Shown here piece after piece: positions 52,830 to 61,417 of a stretch of 64,000 bases of DNA (position 1 is its first letter; each line of letters starts with the position of its first letter). Location of the stretch: NCBI RefSeq assembly GCF_947331445.1, contig NZ_CAMZOG010000011.1, positions 1 to 64,000 of the forward strand, written 5' to 3'. The DNA comes from Parendozoicomonas sp. Alg238-R29. GTDB lineage: Bacteria; Pseudomonadota; Gammaproteobacteria; Pseudomonadales; Endozoicomonadaceae. Position numbers and translations under genes: made by a program. The notes below the pieces were generated by a model. The model had not been told where the DNA came from. It saw nothing but the letters and a program-made list of their open reading frames with translations, and made no database searches.

Positions 52830-52849
52830 AATTGAGAACGCCCCCTAGT
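52830..52849 (-). repeat. Copy 2 of a dispersed 20-base sequence
   Basis: Reverse complement is ACTAGGGGGCGTTCTCAATT, identical to 41744-41763. The flanks differ completely beyond the shared block. Confidence 0.6.
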
Positions 52850-52882
52850 GAAAATCAACACATGTTAAAAATGTGTCGCTTT

Positions 52883-53341
52883 TTAGATGGTAAAACCTGC
52901 GGCTTGCATACCTGCCTGATGAGCTTGCTCCATAAAGGGAGGTTTTCGTTTTGGTTTGCCAGACACCAGGTCGATGCAAACATAATGAATATCTGCCCGC
53001 AGCAGGGTGATGTTGTCCCTGACTCGGATAATCTGGAAGTGTCGGGTCATACGCAGACGGTCACCGCCAGTAAGCCAGGTTCCTATATAAAGAAGGTCGC
53101 CGGCTCTGGCGGCCGCAAGATATTCAATGTGAGATTCTCTGGTCGCCATACCCACACCAGACTTTTTCCACTCATCCCATGGCGCCCCCAGTTGGGTAAT
53201 ATGTTGCCATCCGGTTTCCTCAAGCCAGTGCAGATACTGCACATTATTAACATGGGCAAGGCGGTCTTCGTGCTCGATGCCGCAGGAGATGCGCCAGGTA
53301 AATGGATTGGGTAAGTCCCAACTCAGTGAAGATTGAGGCAT
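52883..53341 (-). CDS. Acyl-CoA thioesterase, hot-dog fold (4HBT)
   Basis: A 152-residue protein of the 4-hydroxybenzoyl-CoA thioesterase family: HEDRLAHVNNVQYLHWLEET with the usual N-terminal Asp/His motif, ESHIEYLAAARAGDLLYIGT and DIHYVCIDLVSGKPKR. It hydrolyses an acyl-CoA of unknown chain. An upstream in-frame ATG at 53431 exists; ATG 53341 with GGAG five bases upstream and normal family length was chosen. Confidence 0.82.
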   Translation of the reverse strand: MPQSSLSWDLPNPFTWRISCGIEHEDRLAHVNNVQYLHWLEETGWQHITQLGAPWDEWKKSGVGMATRESHIEYLAAARAGDLLYIGTWLTGGDRLRMTRHFQIIRVRDNITLLRADIHYVCIDLVSGKPKRKPPFMEQAHQAGMQAAGFTI

Positions 53342-53457
53342 GTCGGCTCCGAAAGGCTTTTGGTTAATATTAACGGAAAGTCGTTTCTTCGGCCTTCTCA
53401 GTTTTGTTACTGGCTGTATAATTCTTCTCATTATGTCAGTTGATGAAAAAACAGATC

Positions 53458-54000
53458 ATGAGTTCCTTACGAGACCAGTTACTGAAGTCCGGTGTTGCCA
53501 GTAAGAAGCAGCACCAGCAAGCCCGTACCCAGAAGAAAAAGCAAAAGAAGCAGGGCGTTGATGCTCAGGCTGAACAGCGCAAGCGGTTGGATGAAGAGCG
53601 CAAACAGCAGATTGAGCGGGATAAAGAGCTCAACCGAAAACTCGAAACCGAGCGTGCCGAGAAAGAAAAGCAGGCTCAAATTCGTCAGATTATCCAGACC
53701 AATACTATCAAGCGGGAAGATGGCGAGAACAGCTACAGCTTTGTTGATAACAAGAAAATCAAGAAGTGGTATCTGGCCGACAATCAGGTTGAAGAGTTAA
53801 GTAAAGGTCGTCTGGCTCTCGCCAAGCTGGGTGACGAAGAGTACGCCCTGATCTCCGGTAAGGTTGCGGAAAAACTGGCGGAACGCTTGGCTGATGAAGC
53901 GGATAAATATCTGCTGGTAAGTAATAAGGGCAAGCAGGAAGAAGTGGATGAAGATGATCCTTATGCAGATTACCAGATTCCTGATGACCTGATGTGGTAA
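53458..54000 (+). CDS. DUF2058 protein (YaiL family)
   Basis: A 180-residue soluble protein. The N-terminus SLRDQLLKSGVASKKQ is the family start. It is followed by a long highly charged coiled coil (about 20-80), then a globular C-terminal part with NTIKREDGENSYSFVDNKKI and an acidic end. The frame opens at 53440, but the third-Met start at 53458 matches relatives. Function is unknown; YaiL is reported as nucleoid/ribosome-associated in some surveys, which is not visible here. Confidence 0.85.
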   Translation: MSSLRDQLLKSGVASKKQHQQARTQKKKQKKQGVDAQAEQRKRLDEERKQQIERDKELNRKLETERAEKEKQAQIRQIIQTNTIKREDGENSYSFVDNKKIKKWYLADNQVEELSKGRLALAKLGDEEYALISGKVAEKLAERLADEADKYLLVSNKGKQEEVDEDDPYADYQIPDDLMW

Positions 54001-54018
54001 TGAATGAGAGATACGCCT

Positions 54019-54044
54019 GAGCCGGTATATTGCCGGCTCTTTTT
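54019..54044 (+). terminator. Terminator after the DUF2058 gene
   Basis: GAGCCGG (54019-54025) and CCGGCTC (54033-54039), 7-base loop, followed by five T. Confidence 0.9.
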
Positions 54045-54184
54045 GACCCGCCTGCTCCACGCCTTCTGGAAGCCCCATAATCAAACGCCTTATTGGATTA
54101 TATTTTGGACACAGACGTTTCCATCATTTAAACCTATTAATTAGGTATATCAATTTTCAAGGTTAATTAAAGCAGGGAGATCGC

Positions 54185-54688
54185 ATGGCTTTTCAGGAAG
54201 GGGAGTCGTTACCGGATTATTCTGTTTATGAGTTTGATACTGATAAGGGACCCGTTGAACGCCGGTTGCCAGACTTGGCATATAAAAAGAAAGTGGTTGC
54301 CATTGGTGTTCCTGGCGCCTTTACTCCGGTTTGCAGCGAAGGTCATTTGCCCGGCTACCTGATGCACCATCAGGATTTTATGGACATGGGGGTTGATGAA
54401 ATCTGGTGTATAGCTGTGAATGATGCTTTTGTGCTGAATGCCTGGGCGAAAGATCTGCATGTTGACGGTAAGGTTCGCATGCTGGGAGATGGCTCCGCAG
54501 AGCTGGTCAGGGCAATGGATATAACTCTGGATTTAACCGCTAAAGGAATGGGGGTGCGCTCCGATCGTTTTGCCATGGTGATTGATAATGGCCAGATCAC
54601 CCACTTCCTTAAAGAAGAGCCTGGGCATTTTATGCATACCGATGCAGCTTCTGTTCTCGAAATTCTGAAAGAAGAGGTGGATATTTAG
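54185..54688 (+). CDS. Peroxiredoxin (Prx5/redoxin type)
   Basis: A 167-residue thiol peroxidase. The peroxidatic Cys50 is in PGAFTPVCSEGHLPGY, with Cys75 in DEIWCIAVND as possible resolving residue. The fold ends normally with QITHFLKEEPGH. It reduces peroxides with electrons from glutaredoxin or thioredoxin. GGGAG ribosome site. Downstream gene is convergent. Confidence 0.92.
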   Translation: MAFQEGESLPDYSVYEFDTDKGPVERRLPDLAYKKKVVAIGVPGAFTPVCSEGHLPGYLMHHQDFMDMGVDEIWCIAVNDAFVLNAWAKDLHVDGKVRMLGDGSAELVRAMDITLDLTAKGMGVRSDRFAMVIDNGQITHFLKEEPGHFMHTDAASVLEILKEEVDI

Positions 54689-54692
54689 AAAA

Positions 54693-55163
54693 TCAGGGCT
54701 GTATTGCCTGCAGGTTAAGATTCATGCTGTTATTAACCTGCTCCTGTCGGGCACACTCCTGCTCCATGACCAGACTGGGTTGTAGATGGTCAGCAATCTC
54801 GACAATATTTCCAATCATATTGTCGAGCTGTTCTGCTGACGTTGTTTCAGCGGTGGTTCGGTAAGTCAGGGTAATACGCTCACCCACTGTATCCCAGCCT
54901 AAAACAGCTCCGCGGGTTTCCAGGGCGTAAGCATTCAGTTGCATGGCCGCCTCAAGCCGCTTTCGGCGAACTTCTCCGGTACCCACAGGGGTAATTTCCA
55001 CCACAATAAAAAGGTCATCGCTGTAGGCAGGGGCTTCGATGCTGACTGGCAAACGGTTATCAAAGATAAAGGCGCAGACTCGGCCGCTTTTATCCAGTGC
55101 TGCATTATCAATTCCGGCAACATGCACCCAGTTTTTTAACAGTTCGATGGCAGTCATCATCAT
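54693..55163 (-). CDS. Type III secretion chaperone (CesT/SycE-like)
   Basis: A 156-residue acidic protein with the CesT-type chaperone pattern: LLKNWVHVAGI at the N-terminus, beta strands CAFIFDNRLPVSIEAP and DLFIVVEITPVG, the block RRKRLEAAMQLNAYALE, then LGWDTVGERITLTYR and a C-terminal helix. Such dimers bind the N-terminal secretion region of one effector. It directly follows the 539-residue gene with a 7-base gap, its most likely client. Confidence 0.78.
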   Translation of the reverse strand: MMMTAIELLKNWVHVAGIDNAALDKSGRVCAFIFDNRLPVSIEAPAYSDDLFIVVEITPVGTGEVRRKRLEAAMQLNAYALETRGAVLGWDTVGERITLTYRTTAETTSAEQLDNMIGNIVEIADHLQPSLVMEQECARQEQVNNSMNLNLQAIQP

Positions 55164-55170
55164 TCCTTGA

Positions 55171-56790
55171 TCAGGCCAGCATGTAGCGGCGGTGATATCT
55201 TTGAGAATAGAAGTGATTTAAGTCGTGTTGGAGTTGTTTGATCGGTTTAGCTTTTTCTGGTTGGAATTGATAAACCGATTTTGCACTGAGACTGCTACCA
55301 AACTGTGCCACATAGAAAATGGTTTTAGTCTTTAGTGCCGACAGCTTTTGAGCTGCAGTTGTCAGCTTACCGCTCAACCACAGCGAGCCGGCCAGAACTC
55401 TTTTCCCCAGCGTAGTCAGGCCGCTAACATGTAGAAGGGTTTTTGCCGTCTGCTTCAGCATCAAACCTTTGAACTTCAGCTTGTCGTTATAAATCACTGT
55501 CTGAAGTGTTTTCAGGGCCGCGCCTTCTGGTGCCAGCTGCAAACGTTTGATGGTATTTTCTGCGACTCCGAGGTTTCTTAAGAAGGTTACAGACTCCTTT
55601 AGCTCTTCCCCATTAGAGGACCGTAGTCGCTTTAGAAAAGCTCGTTCGGCCACACCAATATTGTCTTTTGACATGGATTCCAAAGGTTTACCCAGAGTCA
55701 TCAACTGGGATGCTTTTTCTCTGGTTTTAGCCAGTTTACGATTATGTAGACCGTCAAAAGCCATAGTACCGATTGCAGTTGCTGTACCAACAGCTCCAGC
55801 GGCCACTAAAGCCGCTGGTGCACCGACACCGGAAGCGGCCAGAGCAATACTGGCCCCAGCGCTGAAAGTACTGACGGCAGTATTCACCAGATTTTTTCGG
55901 GCACGAATGGTGCGCTCTTTCTTTATGTGGCCAGCAAGAGCTTTCAGCAGCGGGTCATTAGTTCTCTTTTCCGCGGTTGCCAGGTTATTCAGTGCTGCCA
56001 CCTGAATGCCAGTTTTAATACCGGAATGAATGGCGCTAATGGTGTTGGCTGCGATGGCCACACCAGGAAGTGCCTTGGCTGCTGTAGAGCTGACACTGTC
56101 TGCAATAAGAAGAGAAGAGGTGGTGATCCCAAGTCCGGTAATAGCCAGATCTTTGAGATTTGTTAACCGGTCTACAGCTGTTTTTTTGCGGGAACGGGTC
56201 AGGTCTGTTTTATTGCTGGCCAATTCTTGCAGGCGTTTATCATCCTTTACCGATCCCTGAAAAGAACGGGTTTCAGCATCCCAGTCTTTCAACAGTTTCT
56301 GGGTTTCTCCTCGTTTTTTATGGGCAGCGATATCTTTTATAGCTGTCCATGTTCCCGTGATAGCATCTTTAGCAAAGGTCAGCCCCTGAGTAGCCAGAGC
56401 GACTCCCTGTAACGCTTGCAGTGAGCGGGTGTACCTAGTGGTTTTTGTTGCCGCACTTCCAGATAGTGCAGCCGCTCGTTTGGTAAATAACAGAGCCGAA
56501 TTCAGCACACCGCCCGCAGTGCGCACTTGCCCGGCGACAGTAGCTACTTTCTCAGCCTTGGAGCTGCCTTTGGCAAAGTGAAACGTGTTGGAGCCAAAGG
56601 CGATGTTCTTGGCAATCTTCAAACCCGATGAGGAAAGGTCAGAGAGGCTTCTGCTCTGTTTACCTTGAGGGTGGATTTGGGCAACTGGCTGAAGGTGAGC
56701 AGGTGTATGGAAATCCGCTCCGGGCCAGCTCTGGGATCGCTGCAAGCGCCCCGTTGGGGCGGCCTGCCGGTGTTGGATGGTTGAATTCAC
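55171..56790 (-). CDS. Putative type III secreted protein with hydrophobic domains
   Basis: A 539-residue protein. The first 60 residues are Ser/Gln/Pro-rich and disordered, like T3SS secretion signals. Two long hydrophobic stretches (about 212-255 and 303-347, Ala/Gly/Ser-rich) could insert in membranes. Basic helical regions surround them. The start GTG at 56790 overlaps the stop of the upstream gene (GTGA). The placement among three chaperone-like genes supports a secreted client, either effector or translocator. No catalytic motif or known effector family recognised. Confidence 0.72.
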   Translation of the reverse strand: MNSTIQHRQAAPTGRLQRSQSWPGADFHTPAHLQPVAQIHPQGKQSRSLSDLSSSGLKIAKNIAFGSNTFHFAKGSSKAEKVATVAGQVRTAGGVLNSALLFTKRAAALSGSAATKTTRYTRSLQALQGVALATQGLTFAKDAITGTWTAIKDIAAHKKRGETQKLLKDWDAETRSFQGSVKDDKRLQELASNKTDLTRSRKKTAVDRLTNLKDLAITGLGITTSSLLIADSVSSTAAKALPGVAIAANTISAIHSGIKTGIQVAALNNLATAEKRTNDPLLKALAGHIKKERTIRARKNLVNTAVSTFSAGASIALAASGVGAPAALVAAGAVGTATAIGTMAFDGLHNRKLAKTREKASQLMTLGKPLESMSKDNIGVAERAFLKRLRSSNGEELKESVTFLRNLGVAENTIKRLQLAPEGAALKTLQTVIYNDKLKFKGLMLKQTAKTLLHVSGLTTLGKRVLAGSLWLSGKLTTAAQKLSALKTKTIFYVAQFGSSLSAKSVYQFQPEKAKPIKQLQHDLNHFYSQRYHRRYMLA

Positions 56791-57278
56791 TGCGCCGGTG
56801 CTTGTTGATCCTGTTCAGCTCCCGGACCCTGTAATGCCTGCATGGCTGTCACCATGGCCTGTTGCATGGGAATTTTGCTGGCGGCCAGATCAACAATGCG
56901 AGTGAATACAGCAGAGATGATATGCCGGGAAATCAAAATGCCCTCGTCCAGAAGTCCACCAATAGAGTTGGCATCGCCTCTGAGCATCAACCGTAGAGTC
57001 AGTACATCATTCATCATTACGATAGATGCTGGAGCCAGAGCTGGAGATAGGGCAGCGGCAAGAGTCGTGGCATTATCGTTAGGAGTGATTTTCACAGAGG
57101 TGAGCATAATGGCGGTCAGGTCACCGACCTCCTGCTCGTAGCAGAACAGTTCACTCTGCAGGTCTTCAGCGATATTAAAAACCCAGCTGATGGCGGGATC
57201 TTCAGCCTGTTGCTCTTCAGGAGAAAGTTGCTGTGTGGTGAGATGGCTGACAATGGCCTGTCGTGTCTGTGGGTTCAT
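56787..57278 (-). CDS. Chaperone-like protein of the T3SS operon, second
   Basis: A 163-residue protein of mixed alpha/beta pattern (SELFCYEQEVGDLTAIMLTS, LAPASIVMMNDVLTLRLML) with a C-terminal helical region and a Gln/Ala-rich tail. It has the size and layout of class I T3SS chaperones, but sequence match is weak. It overlaps the upstream gene by four bases and the downstream gene by four. Confidence 0.55.
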   Translation of the reverse strand: MNPQTRQAIVSHLTTQQLSPEEQQAEDPAISWVFNIAEDLQSELFCYEQEVGDLTAIMLTSVKITPNDNATTLAAALSPALAPASIVMMNDVLTLRLMLRGDANSIGGLLDEGILISRHIISAVFTRIVDLAASKIPMQQAMVTAMQALQGPGAEQDQQAPAQ

Positions 57279-57814
57279 TCTGTCAGGGCTCCGTAGAAAC
57301 TTTCTGAGAGAAGGTCAGCCATTTTGCGGGCATCTTCCGGGGCTGGATTCATTTTGCAGATGGATTTGATTGTTTGTTGAATCAACGGAATGAGAATCTG
57401 CACGGCGTTGAAAAAGGGAATGCAGGATATAGGGTAATTGATCCCCATCAGCTGGCTCTGCCGCAGAACTATCTGGCTGGTGCGCATATCGACCAGCATG
57501 GCCATAGGGCTGAGCAAGGCTGTGGACTGCTGCATAAAAGCACTCAGAGCGTTCAAGTGCTCCTCAAGATTTGGGCTTTCAGGCAGGGTGGCGTCCAGAA
57601 TCAAGTTAACATTTTTATCGGGACTTACACCGGGAGTGATTAAAGCGGTCAGAACTGCCTTTTCATTATTCAAGGTAGTGAATCGGCTTTTCAGGGCAAT
57701 GCCGTATTCATGGCGAGAGACTCCAACCTTGTCGACTTCCAGAGACTTCAGTTCTTTTTTGAGTCGTCTGGCGACCGGCTTAAGGGCTTCTTCATTAATA
57801 GCTGGTGCGTTCAA
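57275..57814 (-). CDS. Chaperone-like protein of the T3SS operon, first
   Basis: A 179-residue protein heading the operon. The beta-strand alternation (VSRHEYGIALKSRF, KNVNLILDATLP, AMLVDMRTSQIVLR) and following helix suggest a T3SS chaperone-like or YbjN-like fold. Overlap with the next gene is four bases. With the next gene it may form a heterodimer, since both are longer than the CesT-like protein at the operon end. This is inference. Confidence 0.55.
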   Translation of the reverse strand: MNAPAINEEALKPVARRLKKELKSLEVDKVGVSRHEYGIALKSRFTTLNNEKAVLTALITPGVSPDKNVNLILDATLPESPNLEEHLNALSAFMQQSTALLSPMAMLVDMRTSQIVLRQSQLMGINYPISCIPFFNAVQILIPLIQQTIKSICKMNPAPEDARKMADLLSESFYGALTE

Positions 57815-57927
57815 TGTTTCTGGCTCCTTCCAGATCAGGCAGACGGCTTTCTTATTACTGCTATTACGGCCTGCTGATTTTAATCCTTTTAGTTATTATG
57901 GATGATTTCCTGAAATGTGTTACTCAA

Positions 57928-58254
57928 TTACAGACTTGATGATTTATCTGCGAAATAACGTTTGGTTTCTTCTGCCGCAACTTTCCCCGCAGCAATGGCG
58001 GTTGCTACACCAACAATATTGCCCATGCCAATAGTGGCAGACAGGGCAGTGCAGAGCGCGCCTAAACTAGAAACATCACCCCTACCTTGTTTATCCGGTG
58101 TGACAAGCCGTTTGAGAGCTAGTGGAAGATGCCGAATCTGAATAAAACCCGGCCGAAGGGTGTAAATCGCTCTGGTGCCAACCAGCAGAATCAGCAGCGG
58201 TGGCCCCCACAACAGACGGTCAATGGTTTTCTGCCAGATCAGCAAATCGGGCAT
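57928..58254 (-). pseudogene. AgcS sodium:alanine symporter remnant, internal deletion
   Basis: A 108-residue frame. Residues 1 to about 90 match the N-terminus of sodium:alanine/glycine symporters: LWGPPLLILLVGTRAIYTLR, GFIQIRHLPLALK, SSLGALCTALSATIGMGNIV and GVATAIAAG. It then runs into KVAAEETKRYFADKSSSL, which resembles the usual C-terminal tail (ETREYFA). About 350 residues of the transporter core are missing, so an in-frame deletion joined the two ends. It cannot transport. No insertion element remains. Confidence 0.75.
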
Positions 58255-58598
58255 GTTGACTTGCTCAGGATGTTATCGGGTACGTGTAATAGCCGTTATT
58301 ACTTCTGCAGGATCAGGCAAGCATTAGCGATGAACAGGAATTCGTAAAAAAAGGCTGCAGAAATAAAATCCGCCACTGGCTGATCCTGTAACGGTTTTTT
58401 GCATAATTGAATTGTGCTTACGAAATCAATACAAGAATCAGTAAAAATCCTTACACAAATACGTAAAGTTGTTGTTTTTAAAGTGGAATTTGCCGGTTAC
58501 CCGATCGTTTCCCTGAGCCTATTCTCAGACGTCAAAGAAAACCATTGGTGCCCTTAAACAGGCATCTCAAACGATTTATCTGAAAGAGCAATCAATAA
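58255..58598. other. Spacer upstream of the oxidoreductase operon
   Basis: 344 bases with no gene seen. GGATCAGG and TGATCCTG form a loose inverted repeat. It probably carries the operon promoter; no binding site recognised. Confidence 0.35.
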
Positions 58599-59168
58599 AT
58601 GTTCCAGGTCCGTATTCACGGTCGAGGGGGACAGGGTGTTGTATCGGCTGCAGAAATGCTGTCCATTGCCCTGTTTCATGAAGGGGCACATGCCCAGGCA
58701 ATCCCCAGCTTTGGCTCCGAGCGTATGGGCGCGCCGGTGGAAGCTTATGTCCGGATCGACGATCAGGAGATTGAGTTGCGTGAACCAGTTTCCGAGCCGG
58801 ATATGGTGATTATCCAGGACCCATCTTTGCTGCACTCTCTGGATGTATTCGCTGGTCTGTCTGCTAATGGCTACGTACTGATCAACTCTTCCAGAACCTT
58901 GGAAGAACTGGATGTCAGCGACCAACTGTCACACCTGCCGGAGAGGCATGTGCACTGCCTGCCTGGAACCGAGCTGGCACTTGAATATCTAGGGCGTCCA
59001 ACCCCGAACACTGTTTTACTGGGTGCATTCTGCTCTGTGGTTGATTCATTCTCTTTAGTTTCTCTGAACAGTGCTATTGAACAGAAATTTTCAGGTTCGG
59101 TAGCCAGGAAAAACATTATCGCTGCCAAGGCTGCCTTTACTCTGATTGAGGAGCGCCAGCCATGCTGA
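58599..59168 (+). CDS. porG: 2-oxoacid:ferredoxin oxidoreductase, gamma subunit
   Basis: A 189-residue gamma subunit. The N-terminal block VRIHGRGGQGVVSAAEMLS and PSFGSERMGAPVEAYVRI are characteristic. With the alpha and beta subunits it decarboxylates a 2-oxoacid to acyl-CoA and passes electrons to ferredoxin. The stop overlaps the alpha subunit start by seven bases. The specific 2-oxoacid (pyruvate or branched chain) is not evident. Confidence 0.9.
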   Translation: MFQVRIHGRGGQGVVSAAEMLSIALFHEGAHAQAIPSFGSERMGAPVEAYVRIDDQEIELREPVSEPDMVIIQDPSLLHSLDVFAGLSANGYVLINSSRTLEELDVSDQLSHLPERHVHCLPGTELALEYLGRPTPNTVLLGAFCSVVDSFSLVSLNSAIEQKFSGSVARKNIIAAKAAFTLIEERQPC

Positions 59169-60379
59169 AACAGATTGACGGCTCCTACGCCGTTGGTGAG
59201 GCGGTAGCACTGTGCCGCCCGCAGGTTGTGTCCTGCTATCCCATTACTCCCCAGACTCATATTGTGGAATCCCTCGGCAAGCTGGTGAAATCTGGTGAGC
59301 TGGCAGATTGCAGTTTTATGAATATGGAATCCGAATTTGGTGCCATGAGCGCCTGTATCGGTTCCTCCGCCGCTGGCAGCCGAACGTATACGGCAACTTC
59401 CAGCCAGGGCATGCTGTTTATGTCGGAAGCGGTCTACAACGCCTCTGGTATGGGGCTGCCAATCGTGATGACGGTTGGCAACCGTGCGGTGGGTTCCCCT
59501 ATCAATATCTGGAACGACCACAGTGATGCCATGTCGGTTCGGGATGCCGGCTGGATTCAACTGTTTGTGGAGAACAACCAGCAAGCCATCGACGTGCATA
59601 TTCAGGCTTTCCGTCTGGCTGAGAGTCTTGGCCTGCCGGTGATGGTCAATATGGACGGCTTTATCCTGACCCACGCTTATGTTCGTGTGGATATGCCGGA
59701 GCAGGAACAGGTTGATAAGTTCCTGCCAGTTTTCAAACCTTTTCAGAAACTGGACCCGCAGTCTCCCATCACTATGGGCGCGCTGGTGGGGCCGGAAGCC
59801 TTTACCGAAGTCCGTATGTTGGCCCATAGCCGTATGGAGCGAGCGCTGGAATTGATCCCAGCTCAGGCAGAAGAGTTCGCCAATATTTTTGGTCGCAATG
59901 CTGGTGGCCTGGTGCAAAAGCACTACGACGATGAAACCGGTGTGGAAGCTGAAACTGTTTTAGTCACCATGGGTTCGGTGATTGGTACCGCTAAAGAAGT
60001 GATCACGGAAATGCGTGAAATGGGTGAGTCAGTGAATGCTGTCACTCTGCGCACTTACCGGCCTTTCCCAGCACAAGCTCTCCGTGAAGCCGTGATTGGT
60101 GCCAAGCGTGTTGTGGTGCTGGAAAAATCCTTTACCCCTGGTATGGGCGGTATTGTGTATCAGGATGTGCTGGCGGCACTGAATGGTACGGGTATTGAGG
60201 TTCAGTCTGTTATTGCCGGGCTGGGTGGTCGCCCCGTGACTCGCAAATCTATTCGCACCTTGTTTGCAGGCTGTGATGAACGCTCAAACGGTCATGGCTT
60301 TGAAGTTCTGGATCTGGATAACACCACTATGGATCGGGAACTGGCCCGTGAAGCCAGCGTGTTGGACAGAATCATTTAA
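59162..60379 (+). CDS. porA: 2-oxoacid:ferredoxin oxidoreductase, alpha subunit
   Basis: A 405-residue alpha subunit: YPITPQTHIVESLGKLV at the start, MNMESEFGAMSACIGSSAAG and TATSSQGMLFMSEAVY (pyruvate-binding/ThDP pyrimidine side), a transketolase-C-like region, and FTPGMGGIVYQDVLAAL near the end. It overlaps porG by seven bases and porB follows within 21 bases. Length is typical. Confidence 0.92.
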   Translation: MLKQIDGSYAVGEAVALCRPQVVSCYPITPQTHIVESLGKLVKSGELADCSFMNMESEFGAMSACIGSSAAGSRTYTATSSQGMLFMSEAVYNASGMGLPIVMTVGNRAVGSPINIWNDHSDAMSVRDAGWIQLFVENNQQAIDVHIQAFRLAESLGLPVMVNMDGFILTHAYVRVDMPEQEQVDKFLPVFKPFQKLDPQSPITMGALVGPEAFTEVRMLAHSRMERALELIPAQAEEFANIFGRNAGGLVQKHYDDETGVEAETVLVTMGSVIGTAKEVITEMREMGESVNAVTLRTYRPFPAQALREAVIGAKRVVVLEKSFTPGMGGIVYQDVLAALNGTGIEVQSVIAGLGGRPVTRKSIRTLFAGCDERSNGHGFEVLDLDNTTMDRELAREASVLDRII

Positions 60380-60400
60380 AGGTTGGGAATATTTAAAAAG

Positions 60401-61417
60401 ATGCAATCACAAATCCTTCACTTCCCGGCAAAAGAAGCCATGATCATTGGTCAGCAAACCGGTGACAGAACAATCAGTAACCGCCTTGCTGACACTGCAG
60501 ACAGTTTGCAGGGCGCAGCAGAACGCTCTAATGCCCTGGATTCTGGTCACCGTGCCTGTCAGGGGTGTGGTGAAGCGTTGGGTGCCCGCCATGCTATTGA
60601 TACCGCGCTGGATACTACCGATGGTGAGCTGGTGGTGGTTAACGCCACTGGATGTCTGGAGGTTTTCTCTACGCCATACCCGCAGTCTGCGTGGAGAACG
60701 CCTTGGATTCATTCCCTGTTTGGTAATGCGGCGGCGGTAGCCTCTGGTGTTGCCCAATCCTTCCGGATTCAGGGTAAAGAGAATGTCCGTGTTATCGCTC
60801 AGGGCGGTGACGGTGGTACCACCGATATCGGTATGGGTTGCCTCTCTGGCATGTTCGAACGTAACGAAGATGTTCTGTACATCTGTTATAACAACGAAGC
60901 TTATATGAACACGGGTGTGCAGCGCTCCAGCCAAACCCCCGGTGCAGCACGAACTGCCACCACTATGCCGGTGGGGGAGCATCCTGGTAATCGCTTTGGT
61001 ACCGGCAAGAGTGTGCCAAAGATAGCAATGGCTCACGGTATTCCTTATGTGGCGACGGCTAATATTGCCAATCCACGTGATCTGGAAGCCAAGGTTCGCA
61101 AGGCCATGAGCATCCGTGGCGCCCGTTATATTGAAGTGTTTGTACCTTGCCCTCTGGGTTGGGGTACAGCGTCCTGCGACACCATCAAGGTGGCTCGTCA
61201 GGCACTTAACTGTGGCCTGACTCCGCTGTATGAAGCCGAGTATGGTGAAATTACTGCGGTCAACAAAATTGCCCCATCAGAAACAGTGGGTGCCTACCTG
61301 AAAAGTCAGCGCCGTTTTGCCCATGTGTTCAAGAGAGGTAATGAACACCAGCTGGAAGCGATTCAGGCTATCGCCGATGCCAATATCCGTGCCTTTGATC
61401 TGGTGGAGAGCAAATAA
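60401..61417 (+). CDS. porB: 2-oxoacid:ferredoxin oxidoreductase, beta subunit
   Basis: A 338-residue ThDP- and 4Fe-4S-binding subunit. RACQGCGEALGARHAID holds the first cluster ligands. The ThDP motif is GGDGGTTDIGMG to CYNNEAYMNTG (about 135-170). CPLGWGT supplies another Cys. The frame opens at TTG 60383, and the best start is uncertain: ATG 60401 was chosen but has a poor ribosome site. The stop overlaps the next gene by one base (TAATG). Confidence 0.9.
   Translation: MQSQILHFPAKEAMIIGQQTGDRTISNRLADTADSLQGAAERSNALDSGHRACQGCGEALGARHAIDTALDTTDGELVVVNATGCLEVFSTPYPQSAWRTPWIHSLFGNAAAVASGVAQSFRIQGKENVRVIAQGGDGGTTDIGMGCLSGMFERNEDVLYICYNNEAYMNTGVQRSSQTPGAARTATTMPVGEHPGNRFGTGKSVPKIAMAHGIPYVATANIANPRDLEAKVRKAMSIRGARYIEVFVPCPLGWGTASCDTIKVARQALNCGLTPLYEAEYGEITAVNKIAPSETVGAYLKSQRRFAHVFKRGNEHQLEAIQAIADANIRAFDLVESK

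Noticed and set aside
58871-59923. 350-codon minus-strand frame opposite porG and porA
   Set aside because: Antisense shadow of well-supported oxidoreductase genes with a His-rich composition and no motif.
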